Positions 1-7,512 of a DNA stretch of 36,681 nt are shown here, piece by piece; the first letter of the stretch is position 1; each line of letters begins with the position of its first letter. Origin of the DNA: a virus; IMG/VR virus record IMGVR_UViG_3300009785_000042, positions 1 through 36,681 of that record. One strand, 5' to 3'. A program made the translations under genes and the position numbers. The notes beneath the pieces are model-generated. The model saw nothing but the letters and a program-made list of their open reading frames with translations. It was not told the origin of the DNA and searched no databases.

Positions 1-450
1 CAGTCATTCCAGTAGATCCTGAAGATCCAGTCATTCCTGTTTGACCGCTAGAACCTGGTACTCCAGCTTGTCCATCAAGACCAGTTTGTCCAGTAGCTCC
101 ACTCATTCCAGTAGCTCCACTCATTCCAGTAAGTCCTATAAGACCTTGTATTCCAGTTTGTCCAGTTTGTCCAGTAGCTCCGGACATTCCTGTGTTACCA
201 ACAGCTCCTTGAATTCCTTGCGGTCCAATAAGACCAGTTTGTCCAGTAGCTCCAGTGTTACCAGTACCGGCAGGTCCTTGATTTCCTTGCGGTCCAGTCA
301 TACCGGTTTCTCCAGCTCCTGTAATTCCAGTCATTCCTGTAGCTCCAGTATTACCACTAGCTCCTGTAAATCCAGCACCAGTCATTCCTGTAGAACCAGC
401 AGCTCCAGCAGGTCCAGGAGATCCTATTCCAGTAGGTCCAGTAGTTCCAG
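1..450 (-). repeat. Collagen-like Gly-X-Y coding repeat, distal block
   Basis: Short degenerate repeats of the type GGxCAxACxGG on the coding (minus) strand encode about 150 residues of Gly-X-Y, rich in G-A-T, G-M-T and G-Q-T triplets. The plus strand therefore shows recurrent 'ccagtagctccagt' units, which produce spurious Ser-rich frames on the plus strand. Confidence 0.85.
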
Positions 451-2233
451 TACCAACTAATTTAATTATAGATATTTTTGTACCTTGAGATCTTATATTT
501 AGTTCACCACTACCTGCAGCGGAGTTAGATATTAATAGCCTTACTTGATTATTTGTAGCTCCAGTAGCTTCATAAATTCCAGCAGATGATATTGTATCGG
601 TTACTGTCATAGTAGCTCCATTGATCCAATTGGCAGCAAGACCATTCATTGTATTCCAAGCACCTGAACCAATAGAATCATTAAATTGCATAGTTGTTGC
701 AAATTCAGTAGATGCAACAGCCTCATCAAAATCTATCGTGTATTCTATATAGTATTTATGGCCTGGATCTAATATATACGAAATGTATTCTCCAGTATTA
801 CCATCGGTTACAGGTGTAAACGAAGTTGTACTATATTCTAACGATTGTACACCTACGTAAGTAGCTCCTCCACTTCCTACGGTAAGATTCGTAGTTCTCC
901 ATCCAAATAATGTAGCCATATCCGTTATTGCTAAAGGACCGGTAGCTCCAGTATTACCAGTAGTTCCTGTTACTCCAGCACCAGTGTTTCCGATTTGTCC
1001 GGTTTGTCCAGTAGCTCCACTCATTCCAGTTTGGCCAGTAGGTCCTATTCCAATTGATTGCTCAGCATCTACTGTAAATCTAAGTACATCTAAATTTGTA
1101 TGTGCTCCAGCAGCTGTTGTTCCTAAACTAGCTCTCCAACAATATCTAGTATCTCCTAGGAGGCTAATAGAAGAAGGGCCAGCAAATCCAGCAAATGCAG
1201 ATCCAGTAAATAATCTAGTAGTACCAGGATTTTGTCCGCCATAAGTAGTTGCATCTAGTATCCATGATTCGAATACCGTATCTACCGATGGTATTGTACC
1301 TGTACCTTGAACTGCAATTAAATCTAATTTAATTTGATCTCCAGGTGCTAATGAAGATTGCTGTATTGTAATAGAAACATTATTATAATCAGCAGGTTGT
1401 TTTTGATATCTATAAGTTTGTATTCTTTTATTTGTATCAATCCAATTAATACCTGCCGAATTCATGTATGTACCTCCTGCATTATTAGTATCTGTAATCA
1501 TTTGTTCAGCATCTCCGAATGGATAATACCAAGTTGTTCCTATCGTAATAGGTTTAGTTATAAATTCAGATCCACCAATAGGATAACTAACGACACCTAA
1601 TCTTCTTGACATATTTCCACCGGTTCCACCAGGTCCAGCCGGACCAGTTTTACCAGTTTGTCCAGTAACTCCAAATCCTGTTGCTCCAGTCATTCCTGTT
1701 TGACCAGTCATACCTGAAGATCCTTGATCTCCTTGTAATCCAATAGAACCAGCAGGTCCAATGTTTCCAGGAATTCCTTGTAATCCAGTCATTCCTGTTG
1801 CACCGGTCATTCCAGTCATTCCTGTAGAACCTATTGCTCCACCAGGTCCAGCAGGTCCAATAGGTCCAAGTGCTCCACCACTACCAACACCACCATCGGC
1901 TCCACCGATTCGGATCCAATAATTATTAACTACATTTGGAGGTACATTAGCAGTTTGACCAACAACAACACCTGGAGGAAAACCAGGAGTTCCACCAGAA
2001 TTTTGAAGTGTACATTGAAAGTATGATAGATTACCATAAGCAGTTCCACCAGCAGCTCCAGATAAAGGAACGTTATTAGAAGAATCATCAAACAATGCAA
2101 CCTGACCTTGTAGGTAGGTTCTATCAGATTCCCATTGCGTTTGAAATCTTTCGTTTTCGTCTCCTTCGGTCCAAGTGAATGGTCTGTTTAGATCTAATCT
2201 ATATTTTTGAGAATTGGAATAATTAGTCGCCAT
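1..2233 (-). CDS. Collagen-like phage fibre protein (3' end outside window)
   Basis: This open frame reads leftward from an ATG at 2233 and runs off the left edge after 744 codons without a stop. The N-terminal ~110 residues (start [18 protein letters not shown]) are non-repetitive and end in a Gly/Pro-rich stretch. Then come Gly-X-Y blocks of the phage collagen type (G-A-T-G-M-T-G-Q-T-G), separated by two globular segments without repeats (about residues 205-395 and 430-595), and a long collagen block up to the edge. Collagen-like triplets form trimeric stalks in many phage tail or head fibres, so this is probably a trimeric virion fibre or adhesin. Neighbouring virion-type genes fit. Which fibre it is (side tail, head, whisker) cannot be told because the C-terminus is missing. 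A GATATATAAC promoter-like box lies just upstream. Confidence 0.85.
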   Translation of the reverse strand, partial: MATNYSNSQKYRLDLNRPFTWTEGDENERFQTQWESDRTYLQGQVALFDDSSNNVPLSGAAGGTAYGNLSYFQCTLQNSGGTPGFPPGVVVGQTANVPPNVVNNYWIRIGGADGGVGSGGALGPIGPAGPGGAIGSTGMTGMTGATGMTGLQGIPGNIGPAGSIGLQGDQGSSGMTGQTGMTGATGFGVTGQTGKTGPAGPGGTGGNMSRRLGVVSYPIGGSEFITKPITIGTTWYYPFGDAEQMITDTNNAGGTYMNSAGINWIDTNKRIQTYRYQKQPADYNNVSITIQQSSLAPGDQIKLDLIAVQGTGTIPSVDTVFESWILDATTYGGQNPGTTRLFTGSAFAGFAGPSSISLLGDTRYCWRASLGTTAAGAHTNLDVLRFTVDAEQSIGIGPTGQTGMSGATGQTGQIGNTGAGVTGTTGNTGATGPLAITDMATLFGWRTTNLTVGSGGATYVGVQSLEYSTTSFTPVTDGNTGEYISYILDPGHKYYIEYTIDFDEAVASTEFATTMQFNDSIGSGAWNTMNGLAANWINGATMTVTDTISSAGIYEATGATNNQVRLLISNSAAGSGELNIRSQGTKISIIKLVGTGTTGPTGIGSPGPAGAAGSTGMTGAGFTGASGNTGATGMTGITGAGETGMTGPQGNQGPAGTGNTGATGQTGLIGPQGIQGAVGNTGMSGATGQTGQTGIQGLIGLTGMSGATGMSGATGQTGLDGQAGVPGSSGQTGMTGSSGSTGMT
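1620..1885 (-). repeat. Collagen-like Gly-X-Y coding repeat, proximal block
   Basis: This is a second collagen block of about 85 residues of the same fibre gene, with [10 protein letters not shown] style triplets and several G-P-A units. It sits between the N-terminal anchor segment and the first globular segment. Confidence 0.8.
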
Positions 2234-2255
2234 TTATTTCATAGTTTTTATTATA

Positions 2256-2265
2256 GTTATATATC
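2256..2265 (-). promoter_or_regulatory. Promoter-like box upstream of fibre gene
   Basis: Minus strand reads GATATATAAC, 22 nt before the fibre ATG and overlapping the stop of the preceding gene. It is a one-base variant of GATATATAAT found upstream of the genes starting at 2785 and 6254, and resembles the T4 late promoter TATAAATA. The role is inferred from recurrence only. Confidence 0.4.
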
Positions 2266-2785
2266 AAACCGTTAACAAGGTAATCTTAGTGCTTTTGAAA
2301 TAATCAGGATCAATCCAGCAAGATTCTATGTATAGGTTCTTTCTAAACGAAATTAAATTATTGATATCAATCATATAATTTGTAAATTTAGTTAAAAGAT
2401 ATTTTTTGTAAAGCTCTACTTGACGTTTATAGGAAGTGTCTCTATAATTATCTAATTTGTAATCTGTTTGAACTCGAACACCACTAGTAATTACTCTAGC
2501 ATAATAAGAATTACTAAAAGTAAGTTTATTATTTGCTAATTTAATACTTTCTAATATAGGAAATCTACCGGTTAAACAATTTACATTAGGATCATTGAGT
2601 AAATTCGAATAGAAATTCCTGAATTCTGCAATCGTAGAAAACGATCTATACATAGGAGCTAATCCAATGTTAGATTGAAATTTGAATCTCATTTGTGATA
2701 GTACATACTTCTCTCCTTCTAAATTAGATAAGAATTTAGCGTTAAATGTTAAAAGTAGACCATCAATGTCTTGCACTGTTGCCAT
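2264..2785 (-). CDS. Hypothetical protein, probably virion-associated
   Basis: A 173-residue protein from an ATG. I do not recognise a family. It is rich in Asn, Tyr and Phe, has no signal peptide or membrane segment, and has no cysteine motif. It lies directly upstream of the collagen-like fibre gene, separated by 30 bases, and has its own promoter-like box; the same order (small structural protein then fibre) is common in T4-like baseplate and neck clusters. A baseplate wedge, neck or fibre-attachment role is possible but is inferred only from position. Confidence 0.75.
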   Translation of the reverse strand: MATVQDIDGLLLTFNAKFLSNLEGEKYVLSQMRFKFQSNIGLAPMYRSFSTIAEFRNFYSNLLNDPNVNCLTGRFPILESIKLANNKLTFSNSYYARVITSGVRVQTDYKLDNYRDTSYKRQVELYKKYLLTKFTNYMIDINNLISFRKNLYIESCWIDPDYFKSTKITLLTV

Positions 2786-2804
2786 TAATTATAAGCTTAT
2801 TTTA

Positions 2805-2814
2805 ATTATATATC
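2805..2814 (-). promoter_or_regulatory. Promoter-like box GATATATAAT
   Basis: Minus-strand GATATATAAT, 19 nt upstream of the ATG at 2785. The identical decamer stands 19 nt before the ATG at 6254. Probably a late-type phage promoter -10 element, by analogy with T4 TATAAATA. Confidence 0.45.
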
Positions 2815-2852
2815 ACAAATCAATTTTGCATTGACTGAAGGAAATATAATGC

Positions 2853-3350
2853 TTATAGAAAGTTATTTTGGTAGTCGGTTGATAGTTTTTTTAGATTGCC
2901 ATAATGAACGCCACAATCATCAAATATATGAAAATGATCAGTGCACCTATATTCGTCGATCCAATATATGTGTTTGAATCCAGCAGTACATAAAACTTTA
3001 GTACAATGTTTACAAGGACTTAATGTAAGAATAACAATATAATTTTCTGGATCATTTTCTTGGAACTTAGCAACCATATTTATTTCAGCATGTATAAGAC
3101 CGCTCTGTCCAGGCTCCAATGATTCTTCGATAGTACCAGTTTCTTCGTAAACCGATGCACCTGGATATGATCCATTATAGCCAAATGAAGACATTTTACT
3201 AAAATCACTTTTGATAGCCATACAACCAACTCGTTTAGAAGATGCTGCAGATAACTCTGATATAGATCTTACAATATCAGAATAGATTTTAATTTTTTTA
3301 TCCAATCTGCGTATTTTTACGCTTTTGGAATCCATTTGTTCTCTATCCAT
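2853..3350 (-). CDS. dCMP deaminase (deoxycytidylate deaminase)
   Basis: Converts dCMP to dUMP, feeding dTTP synthesis. The zinc-binding signature of the cytidine/deoxycytidylate deaminase family is complete: HAE at residues 87-89 (catalytic Glu) and PCKHC at 112-116. Length 165 is typical for phage dCMP deaminases. The first ATG (3350) lies inside the end of the preceding HAD gene, overlapping it by 34 bases; a second in-frame ATG at 3335 would still overlap by 19, so translational coupling is likely either way. T4 encodes the same enzyme (gene cd). In a phage that may hydroxymethylate dCMP (see the gene at 12582) it would set the balance between dCMP and dUMP. Confidence 0.92.
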   Translation of the reverse strand: MDREQMDSKSVKIRRLDKKIKIYSDIVRSISELSAASSKRVGCMAIKSDFSKMSSFGYNGSYPGASVYEETGTIEESLEPGQSGLIHAEINMVAKFQENDPENYIVILTLSPCKHCTKVLCTAGFKHIYWIDEYRCTDHFHIFDDCGVHYGNLKKLSTDYQNNFL

Positions 3351-3916
3351 TTTGTCTTTAGTTTAAGCTCAGGAGTTTCTCTATCTAATTCCTTTGCAAG
3401 TTTTATATTTTCTTTATCATCATCAAAGAATGTTATATCATTAAATCCCATATCTATAAATCTCTTAAACGCTTGTTTTTTACGTTTAGCAATAGTATCT
3501 CCATTAAAACCTTGTTTAGGATCGTTAATTGCAAAGATATATTTAGGGTTAACATCTACACCGTGATGTATAAGAAAATCATATATAAGTTTAGAATTAT
3601 CTCTAGCTGTTACGATACCAACTCGTTTACCTTTTTTCATGGTTGCTTTAAGTATATTAAAGACCCAATCTATTATTTTTCCAGCTTTAAGTATTTTAGC
3701 GTTTTGAAAATCAGAAAAATCTAGTTCGTGATTTGGACTATTTTCATATTCGTTAAATTCTTTAGGTGATAACTCATAAGCTTTTCCAGTTTTATGATCT
3801 GTAACTTTTATCTTTGATTTAGTTACAACCAAAGTATCATCAACATCAAAAAGGTTTATTTTTTCGTATTTAACGCCTTCGTTTAAGAAGTCTTGATATG
3901 TAGGTAATTCTCTCAT
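3317..3916 (-). CDS. HAD-superfamily phosphatase with capsid-targeting-like N-terminus
   Basis: A 199-residue HAD phosphatase. Motif I is DVDDT at residues 24-28 (nucleophile Asp24, acid/base Asp26), motif II is Thr103 in IVTARD, a lysine cluster around 144-147 supplies motif III, and motif IV is FFDDD at 163-167. The arrangement resembles the phosphatase half of T4 polynucleotide kinase and related small phage HAD enzymes, so a nucleotide 3'-phosphatase or 5'-nucleotidase role is possible. Before the domain sits MRELPTYQDFLNEG, close to the T4 internal-protein targeting peptide with a predicted prohead-protease site after Glu13; the enzyme may be packaged in the head. The downstream deaminase overlaps its 3' end. 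The substrate is not known. Confidence 0.85.
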   Translation of the reverse strand: MRELPTYQDFLNEGVKYEKINLFDVDDTLVVTKSKIKVTDHKTGKAYELSPKEFNEYENSPNHELDFSDFQNAKILKAGKIIDWVFNILKATMKKGKRVGIVTARDNSKLIYDFLIHHGVDVNPKYIFAINDPKQGFNGDTIAKRKKQAFKRFIDMGFNDITFFDDDKENIKLAKELDRETPELKLKTKWIENKWIPKA

Positions 3917-3920
3917 GTAT

Positions 3921-3928
3921 TATTTATA
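3921..3928 (-). promoter_or_regulatory. T4-late-like TATAAATA box
   Basis: The minus strand reads GCATATAAATAATACATG, with an exact TATAAATA octamer. It overlaps the stop codon of the upstream gene and ends only 4 nt before the HAD ATG, so a transcript from here would be leaderless or nearly so. The tight spacing makes promoter function uncertain. Confidence 0.3.
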
Positions 3929-4448
3929 TGCTTTTGTTATTAAAAAGTTTAACCATGGCTATAAGTTGTGTAAAATCTTTAGAGCTTAGATCTAAGTTAT
4001 GATATTTATTAAGGATATATTCCTTTGCTGCGTTCAATCCTTTTGATTCTAATATATCTATAGCCAATTTACCAGTTTTATTAAAATCCTTTGTAATTCC
4101 ATTAAGAACACCTAAGGATTCTTTACGACGTTCAATAATTAAACCTGTTTGATCTTCAAATTTAGGTTTTCTTTTAGGTGCATTAGATTCTTTATGATAT
4201 TTAGGATACCTTCCAGTTATACCGGACATAACTCCGAATGATTTCCTCTGTGCCATAGCATTAATGTTATGTGCAACCTCTGGATCTTTAATTATTTCTA
4301 TTGTATTTCCTGTTTTGTGATGAGTTAATGCACTACACGACCATCCTGGTTCGGTTGAACATTTAACACAAACCTTATAACCCATATCCTTTCGTTTTTT
4401 TGGAAATGGTTTTTGGCAGGTTTTACATATTATATTAAAGCTTCGCAT
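3924..4448 (-). CDS. Hypothetical protein with N-terminal zinc ribbon
   Basis: A 174-residue protein. Cysteine pairs CKTC (residues 8-11) and CVKC (27-30) form a likely treble-clef or ribbon zinc site, followed by a basic region with two similar segments (KSFGVMSGITGRY at about 69-81 and ESLGVLNGITKDF at about 109-121), suggesting an internal duplication. Similar zinc-ribbon plus basic-helix architecture is seen in HNH-associated or nucleic-acid-binding phage proteins, but I see no HNH catalytic motif. Its start overlaps the end of the upstream gene by 14 bases. Function unknown; nucleic-acid binding is an inference. Confidence 0.75.
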   Translation of the reverse strand: MRSFNIICKTCQKPFPKKRKDMGYKVCVKCSTEPGWSCSALTHHKTGNTIEIIKDPEVAHNINAMAQRKSFGVMSGITGRYPKYHKESNAPKRKPKFEDQTGLIIERRKESLGVLNGITKDFNKTGKLAIDILESKGLNAAKEYILNKYHNLDLSSKDFTQLIAMVKLFNNKSI

Positions 4449-4710
4449 ATATAGATAATTTCTCCTTCCAGTATTTTATTGTTTGTTTAGCGAATAAACT
4501 AGTTGGGTTATTAAACGCTGTCCATAATGGTTGAATGTTTATCGGTCCACATCCACCTATTTCTTTATCTAACCAATTACAAAATTGAGATAATTCGTCA
4601 TAATCATCGAGCATTATTTTGTCGAATCCTAATCCTTCGTAAAAAGAACCGGTGTTTCTTCCACCATCTAAAATAATTTCAACGTATCTTTCGGATAATT
4701 TGTTTGTCAT
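4435..4710 (-). CDS. Hypothetical 91-residue protein
   Basis: Small acidic-to-neutral protein with several Trp residues and no recognisable motif. It is the first gene after a repeated promoter cassette (4735-4806), with a leader of ATG-proximal AAAACAACAACATG type and no Shine-Dalgarno sequence. It overlaps the zinc-ribbon gene by 14 bases, so the two are presumably co-translated. No function can be suggested. Confidence 0.75.
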   Translation of the reverse strand: MTNKLSERYVEIILDGGRNTGSFYEGLGFDKIMLDDYDELSQFCNWLDKEIGGCGPINIQPLWTAFNNPTSLFAKQTIKYWKEKLSIYAKL

Positions 4711-4734
4711 GTTGTTGTTTTTTTGTTTTTATTG

Positions 4735-4806
4735 TTTTTATTATTATAATATAAATATAATAAAAAAATGTGGAATAAAAAAACTTTTGGACTCTTATTT
4801 TTCACA
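4735..4806 (-). promoter_or_regulatory. Promoter cassette copy A
   Basis: One of six near-identical intergenic elements. On the minus strand it reads GAAAAATAAG, then a CCAAAAGTTTTTTTATTCCAC block, then an A/T run ending TATTATATTTATATTATAAT before the leader of the gene starting at 4710. TATATTTA approximates the Bacteroidetes -7 consensus TAnnTTTG, with a T-run about 16 nt upstream; TATAAT is also present. Recurrence before unrelated genes supports promoter function, probably early or middle. Confidence 0.6.
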
Positions 4807-4837
4807 ATATCCAAAATAAATGAAAATTGTTAATAAG

Positions 4838-4845
4838 TATTTATA
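4838..4845 (-). promoter_or_regulatory. Candidate T4-late-like TATAAATA box
   Basis: Minus strand ATATAAATAC, containing the exact T4 late -10 octamer, in the 190-base gap between the weak terminator (4874-4891) and promoter cassette A. This would give the gene at 4435-4710 a second, late-type start. The gap otherwise holds nothing recognisable. Confidence 0.35.
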
Positions 4846-4873
4846 TTAAAGGAATTAGTTATGATAAGAAACA

Positions 4874-4891
4874 ATCACTTCTGGTGGTGAT
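4874..4891 (-). terminator. Weak intrinsic terminator after glycosyltransferase
   Basis: On the minus strand ATCAC-CACCAGAA-GTGAT forms a 5-bp stem, followed by TGTTTCTTATC, 12 bases past the stop at 4903. The stem is short, so termination may be partial. Confidence 0.4.
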
Positions 4892-4902
4892 ATTTAGTGA
4901 AT

Positions 4903-5796
4903 TTAGAACTTCCCGTCAGAGTTACGGTATTTAACCGTTAATTTAGGAACATACACCATTTTGTGTTTGTTTCCGTCATCTTCAACTATACGTTTGATAC
5001 GTTCAGTGTTATCCCAATCACCAGGGAAACATTCTTTTCTTCTTGGAGCAGAAGATTTTTGTTCGTTCCAAGTTCTATACTTAATATAACCAACTTTACT
5101 CATATCCCAAGTAAGACCACTATGACATTGGCCACCTAGACCTAAATTATGATTATCATATTCAACTGCAGTTTTATCTGATTCTGGAAAGTACATATAA
5201 CTACCAACATCTCCACGAACACGTTTCTTTTTTGCTCTAGTCAATGCTAAAGCGGTTTCAGGGAATTGAGTATATACCTGAGCATGTGTTTTTAGATGAT
5301 CTTTACTCCAAGCATCATCGTGATCTAATCTCGCAAACAATTTAATGCCATCCTTTTTCATTTGTTTAATAGAATCATTTGCAACCGTGTTACCACCAGT
5401 CAAATGTACAACCTCTCCTTCATATTTTCCACGTTCACCAGGTTCCTTTCTGTTTTGTAAATGTAGTTTTCCTTGTGGGATTATAGATTTTGCCATTTTC
5501 TCTATATCTGGCCATTCATCTTCTGGATATCCATCACCCATTAAATAAACTTTATAATTATCAAAGGTTTGATTCTTTATAGACTCTAAAGATTCTTTAA
5601 GAACTTTTGGGGTAGTCATACTCCCTGATCTTCCTTGAACTCCTCCATCATCACCACCAATTTTATATGTAGTCATACATATACCAAACTTACATCCTTT
5701 ATCGCAATCTTCATTTAGTGCTTCGTTTATAACATCAAATGGAATTTGTGTATAGGTAAAGTCTTCTCCTAAAAAATCGTTGAATTTCTTAAACAT
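4903..5796 (-). CDS. GT-A glycosyltransferase (GT2-like) with capsid-targeting-like N-terminus
   Basis: A 297-residue protein. From residue 38 it resembles family 2 glycosyltransferases: a first strand with CMTTYK, a helix with LKESLESIKNQTFDNY (67-81), then YLMGDG (84-89), and the metal/nucleotide-binding LDHDD at 157-161 in the DxD position. A C-terminal Trp/Asp region (PGDWDNTERI) may bind acceptor. It would transfer a sugar from a nucleotide sugar to an unknown acceptor. The N-terminus MFKKFNDFLGED matches the internal-protein targeting pattern, with a possible protease site after Glu11 and another at LNE near residue 29. The preceding gene's stop overlaps its ATG (TAATG), and a weak hairpin follows. 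A virion-packaged glycosyltransferase would be unusual. Confidence 0.8.
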   Translation of the reverse strand: MFKKFNDFLGEDFTYTQIPFDVINEALNEDCDKGCKFGICMTTYKIGGDDGGVQGRSGSMTTPKVLKESLESIKNQTFDNYKVYLMGDGYPEDEWPDIEKMAKSIIPQGKLHLQNRKEPGERGKYEGEVVHLTGGNTVANDSIKQMKKDGIKLFARLDHDDAWSKDHLKTHAQVYTQFPETALALTRAKKKRVRGDVGSYMYFPESDKTAVEYDNHNLGLGGQCHSGLTWDMSKVGYIKYRTWNEQKSSAPRRKECFPGDWDNTERIKRIVEDDGNKHKMVYVPKLTVKYRNSDGKF

Positions 5797-6254
5797 TAGT
5801 ATTTAACTTCTTTCTTTCCGTTAGTTATACCACCCCATATATCTGTTCTTCCTAGATCTTCACCTTCTTCCCAACCTCCATAAGATTTGAAGGCCTTTTT
5901 AATAGCACTAACTATGTTTTTCTTTCCAAGTTTAGCAGAAAAACTATCCATCTTAGGCAAGTAAGGTCCGCCATACATACTATATTCGCCGGTTTGGTTT
6001 ATTACGATTTGTTCCATATCAGAATTAAGTCCGCTAATAACTAATTGAGCAGCATCCCATTGCATATGTCCACTTACCAATCCAATATCCGCAGCCATCA
6101 TGATTACAATGTTCTTTTCAGAATCTCCCATATCTTGAGCTTGAGATTTGAACATAGATCCACCATACGTAATAGTCATAGGTACATCTACTTTAATTTC
6201 GCCTTCATTAATTACGTTTTCATTAAGGAATTCCTTAAAATTATTTAGTTCCAT
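5796..6254 (-). CDS. Hypothetical capsid-targeted protein
   Basis: 152 residues. The first 17, MELNNFKEFLNENVINE, contain the F-x-x-F-L-N-E peptide and a second I-N-E site, both fitting the (L/I)xE rule of T4-type prohead proteases. The rest (a soluble alpha/beta-looking chain rich in Met and Gly, with VPMTITYGGSMF, NIVIMMAADIGLV and a Trp-rich tail) matches no family I know. It has its own GATATATAAT promoter box and is coupled to the glycosyltransferase through TAATG. Likely a head-internal protein; biochemical role unknown. Confidence 0.75.
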   Translation of the reverse strand: MELNNFKEFLNENVINEGEIKVDVPMTITYGGSMFKSQAQDMGDSEKNIVIMMAADIGLVSGHMQWDAAQLVISGLNSDMEQIVINQTGEYSMYGGPYLPKMDSFSAKLGKKNIVSAIKKAFKSYGGWEEGEDLGRTDIWGGITNGKKEVKY

Positions 6255-6273
6255 TTTGAATAGTTTTATTTTT

Positions 6274-6283
6274 ATTATATATC
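6274..6283 (-). promoter_or_regulatory. Promoter-like box GATATATAAT
   Basis: Same decamer and same 19-nt distance to the ATG (6254) as the box before the gene at 2785. It overlaps the stop of the upstream acetyltransferase gene. Both genes served are probable virion proteins, consistent with a late promoter. Confidence 0.45.
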
Positions 6284-6874
6284 TCTCGCAGGTATTCCAA
6301 CCACGATTGAATTTTCTGGTAAGTTTTTAGTAACAACTGCACCAGCACCGACTATACAATTATTACCTACGGATAATCCTGGTAATATCGTAGCGTTTGA
6401 ACCAATTCTGCAAGATTCTCCAATAGTAGATTTTCCTAAAATAGTAGCTCCTGGGCTTATTTCGCAATAATCACCTATTATTACATCATGAAAAATTTTA
6501 GCTCCATGATTAAGTAAAACTTGATTACCTATTTCTACACAAGGTTCTATTAAAACATCTCCTAATATAATACATCCATATCCAAATTTACAATGATGTC
6601 TATTAGATTTGCTTGATATTATAGATAAAGGTTTAAGTTCTGATAATTTTTTAGAAAAAGATTCTCTGTGTTCAGGATTTCCTAAACATATCGCGTAATG
6701 CGAATATAATGAAGGATCTAATATATTTGTAGAGTTATGACCAAAGTCATTAGTATCTTCATTAACATTATCATAAAACGTAAAGGAATACCGTTGATAT
6801 CGATCTTCGTTTAATGTTGATAAACATTGTTTAGCTAATCCATCAGCTCCAATTATTATAACTTTATTAGTCAT
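6275..6874 (-). CDS. PglD/NeuD-type left-handed beta-helix acetyltransferase
   Basis: A 199-residue protein with an N-terminal small Rossmann-like part (KVIIIGADGLAKQCL, residues 4-18) and a C-terminal hexapeptide-repeat beta helix from about residue 95, typical of PglD and NeuD, which acetylate the amino group of UDP-4-amino-sugars or sialic acid hydroxyls using acetyl-CoA. The expected catalytic His is at 129 in IFHDVIIGDYCEISPG, and the end VVGIPARDI is the usual family terminus. It directly follows a DegT-type aminotransferase gene with an 8-base overlap: the aminotransferase/acetyltransferase pair is the classical way to make an acetamido sugar. The acceptor here is not known. Confidence 0.87.
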   Translation of the reverse strand: MTNKVIIIGADGLAKQCLSTLNEDRYQRYSFTFYDNVNEDTNDFGHNSTNILDPSLYSHYAICLGNPEHRESFSKKLSELKPLSIISSKSNRHHCKFGYGCIILGDVLIEPCVEIGNQVLLNHGAKIFHDVIIGDYCEISPGATILGKSTIGESCRIGSNATILPGLSVGNNCIVGAGAVVTKNLPENSIVVGIPARDI

Positions 6875-7511
6875 CTCTATTTGCTTTAGTGTATATCTCG
6901 AATTTACTTAGATCTGGATATGGTAATTGTTGAGGTTTGTTTTTAACTTTAGTACCATCTGGGTTATAGAATTGTCCAATTAAAAGTAAGCCTCTTGCTG
7001 CTAATTCAGGCATCATATAAAAGTTCCATCCTAACATATCAAAATTATCATCATGGTATGAACATTCTCTACGTCCTGAATATCTTGCACGTTTGAACCA
7101 TAAATATGCTTCATAATCATCAGTAAGTATACAACCACCTTTACTAAGTTTGAATGTTTTATATGGTCCTGTAAATGAACAACACATGTGTGTACCAGGT
7201 TTGTACATTTCTGCAGTGAATAATAACGCTGCATCCCATACGTTAGTTGGTTTTAATTGATATGCACCTTTTAGGAACTTTCCTTTAACTGCTTCAAATT
7301 TTACCATTGCACCAGCATGAATAATTTCACACGGTACTGATGGATATGTTCTAGCAGGAATACTTATTTCGATTCCTTTTACTTTCTCATACATTAACGC
7401 TAGGAATAATCCGTTAGATTGATTATCTACAGTTACTGCATATTTTGCACCGGTATATTCTGCAATTTTTTCTTCGAATTCTTCGGTTACTTTATAAACT
7501 CCGCTTGCCAT
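6867..7511 (-). CDS. DegT/DnrJ/EryC1-type sugar aminotransferase, short form
   Basis: A PLP-dependent sugar aminotransferase of the DegT/DnrJ family. Seen: EEFEEKIAEYTGAKYAVTVD (10-29), TYPSVPCEIIHAGA (55-68), the PLP-phenolic Asp in VWDAA (Asp93) and the Schiff-base Lys118 in SFTGPYKTFKLSKGG. At 214 residues it lacks roughly the last 150 of a normal family member, which contains parts of the dimer and substrate site, so it may be a minimal or regulatory form, or work with a partner. I start it at the ATG at 7511, one base after the stop of the upstream gene (TAATATG), rather than at an upstream TTG (7565) that would overlap that gene by 53 bases. It overlaps the acetyltransferase by 8 bases. 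Confidence 0.8.
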   Translation of the reverse strand: MASGVYKVTEEFEEKIAEYTGAKYAVTVDNQSNGLFLALMYEKVKGIEISIPARTYPSVPCEIIHAGAMVKFEAVKGKFLKGAYQLKPTNVWDAALLFTAEMYKPGTHMCCSFTGPYKTFKLSKGGCILTDDYEAYLWFKRARYSGRRECSYHDDNFDMLGWNFYMMPELAARGLLLIGQFYNPDGTKVKNKPQQLPYPDLSKFEIYTKANRDD

Positions 7512-7512
7512 A

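Noticed and set aside
1-450. CRISPR-like repeated units
   Set aside because: Units are short, irregular, in phase with codons and have no uniform spacers; they encode collagen-like Gly-X-Y.
41-460. Serine-rich plus-strand open frame opposite the fibre gene
   Set aside because: It starts at TTG, consists of S-S-S-T strings that are the antisense of Gly-X-Thr collagen codons, and lies wholly inside the credible minus-strand fibre gene.
3336-3724. Plus-strand open frames inside the HAD phosphatase gene
   Set aside because: They overlap the minus-strand gene with intact catalytic motifs and show no protein-like features.
4740-4760. Plus-strand TATAAATA octamers inside the promoter cassettes (five of six copies)
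   Set aside because: They match the T4 late box but point away from the genes served, toward the 3' ends of minus-strand genes; they arise because the cassette's TATATTTATATTATAAT is nearly palindromic.
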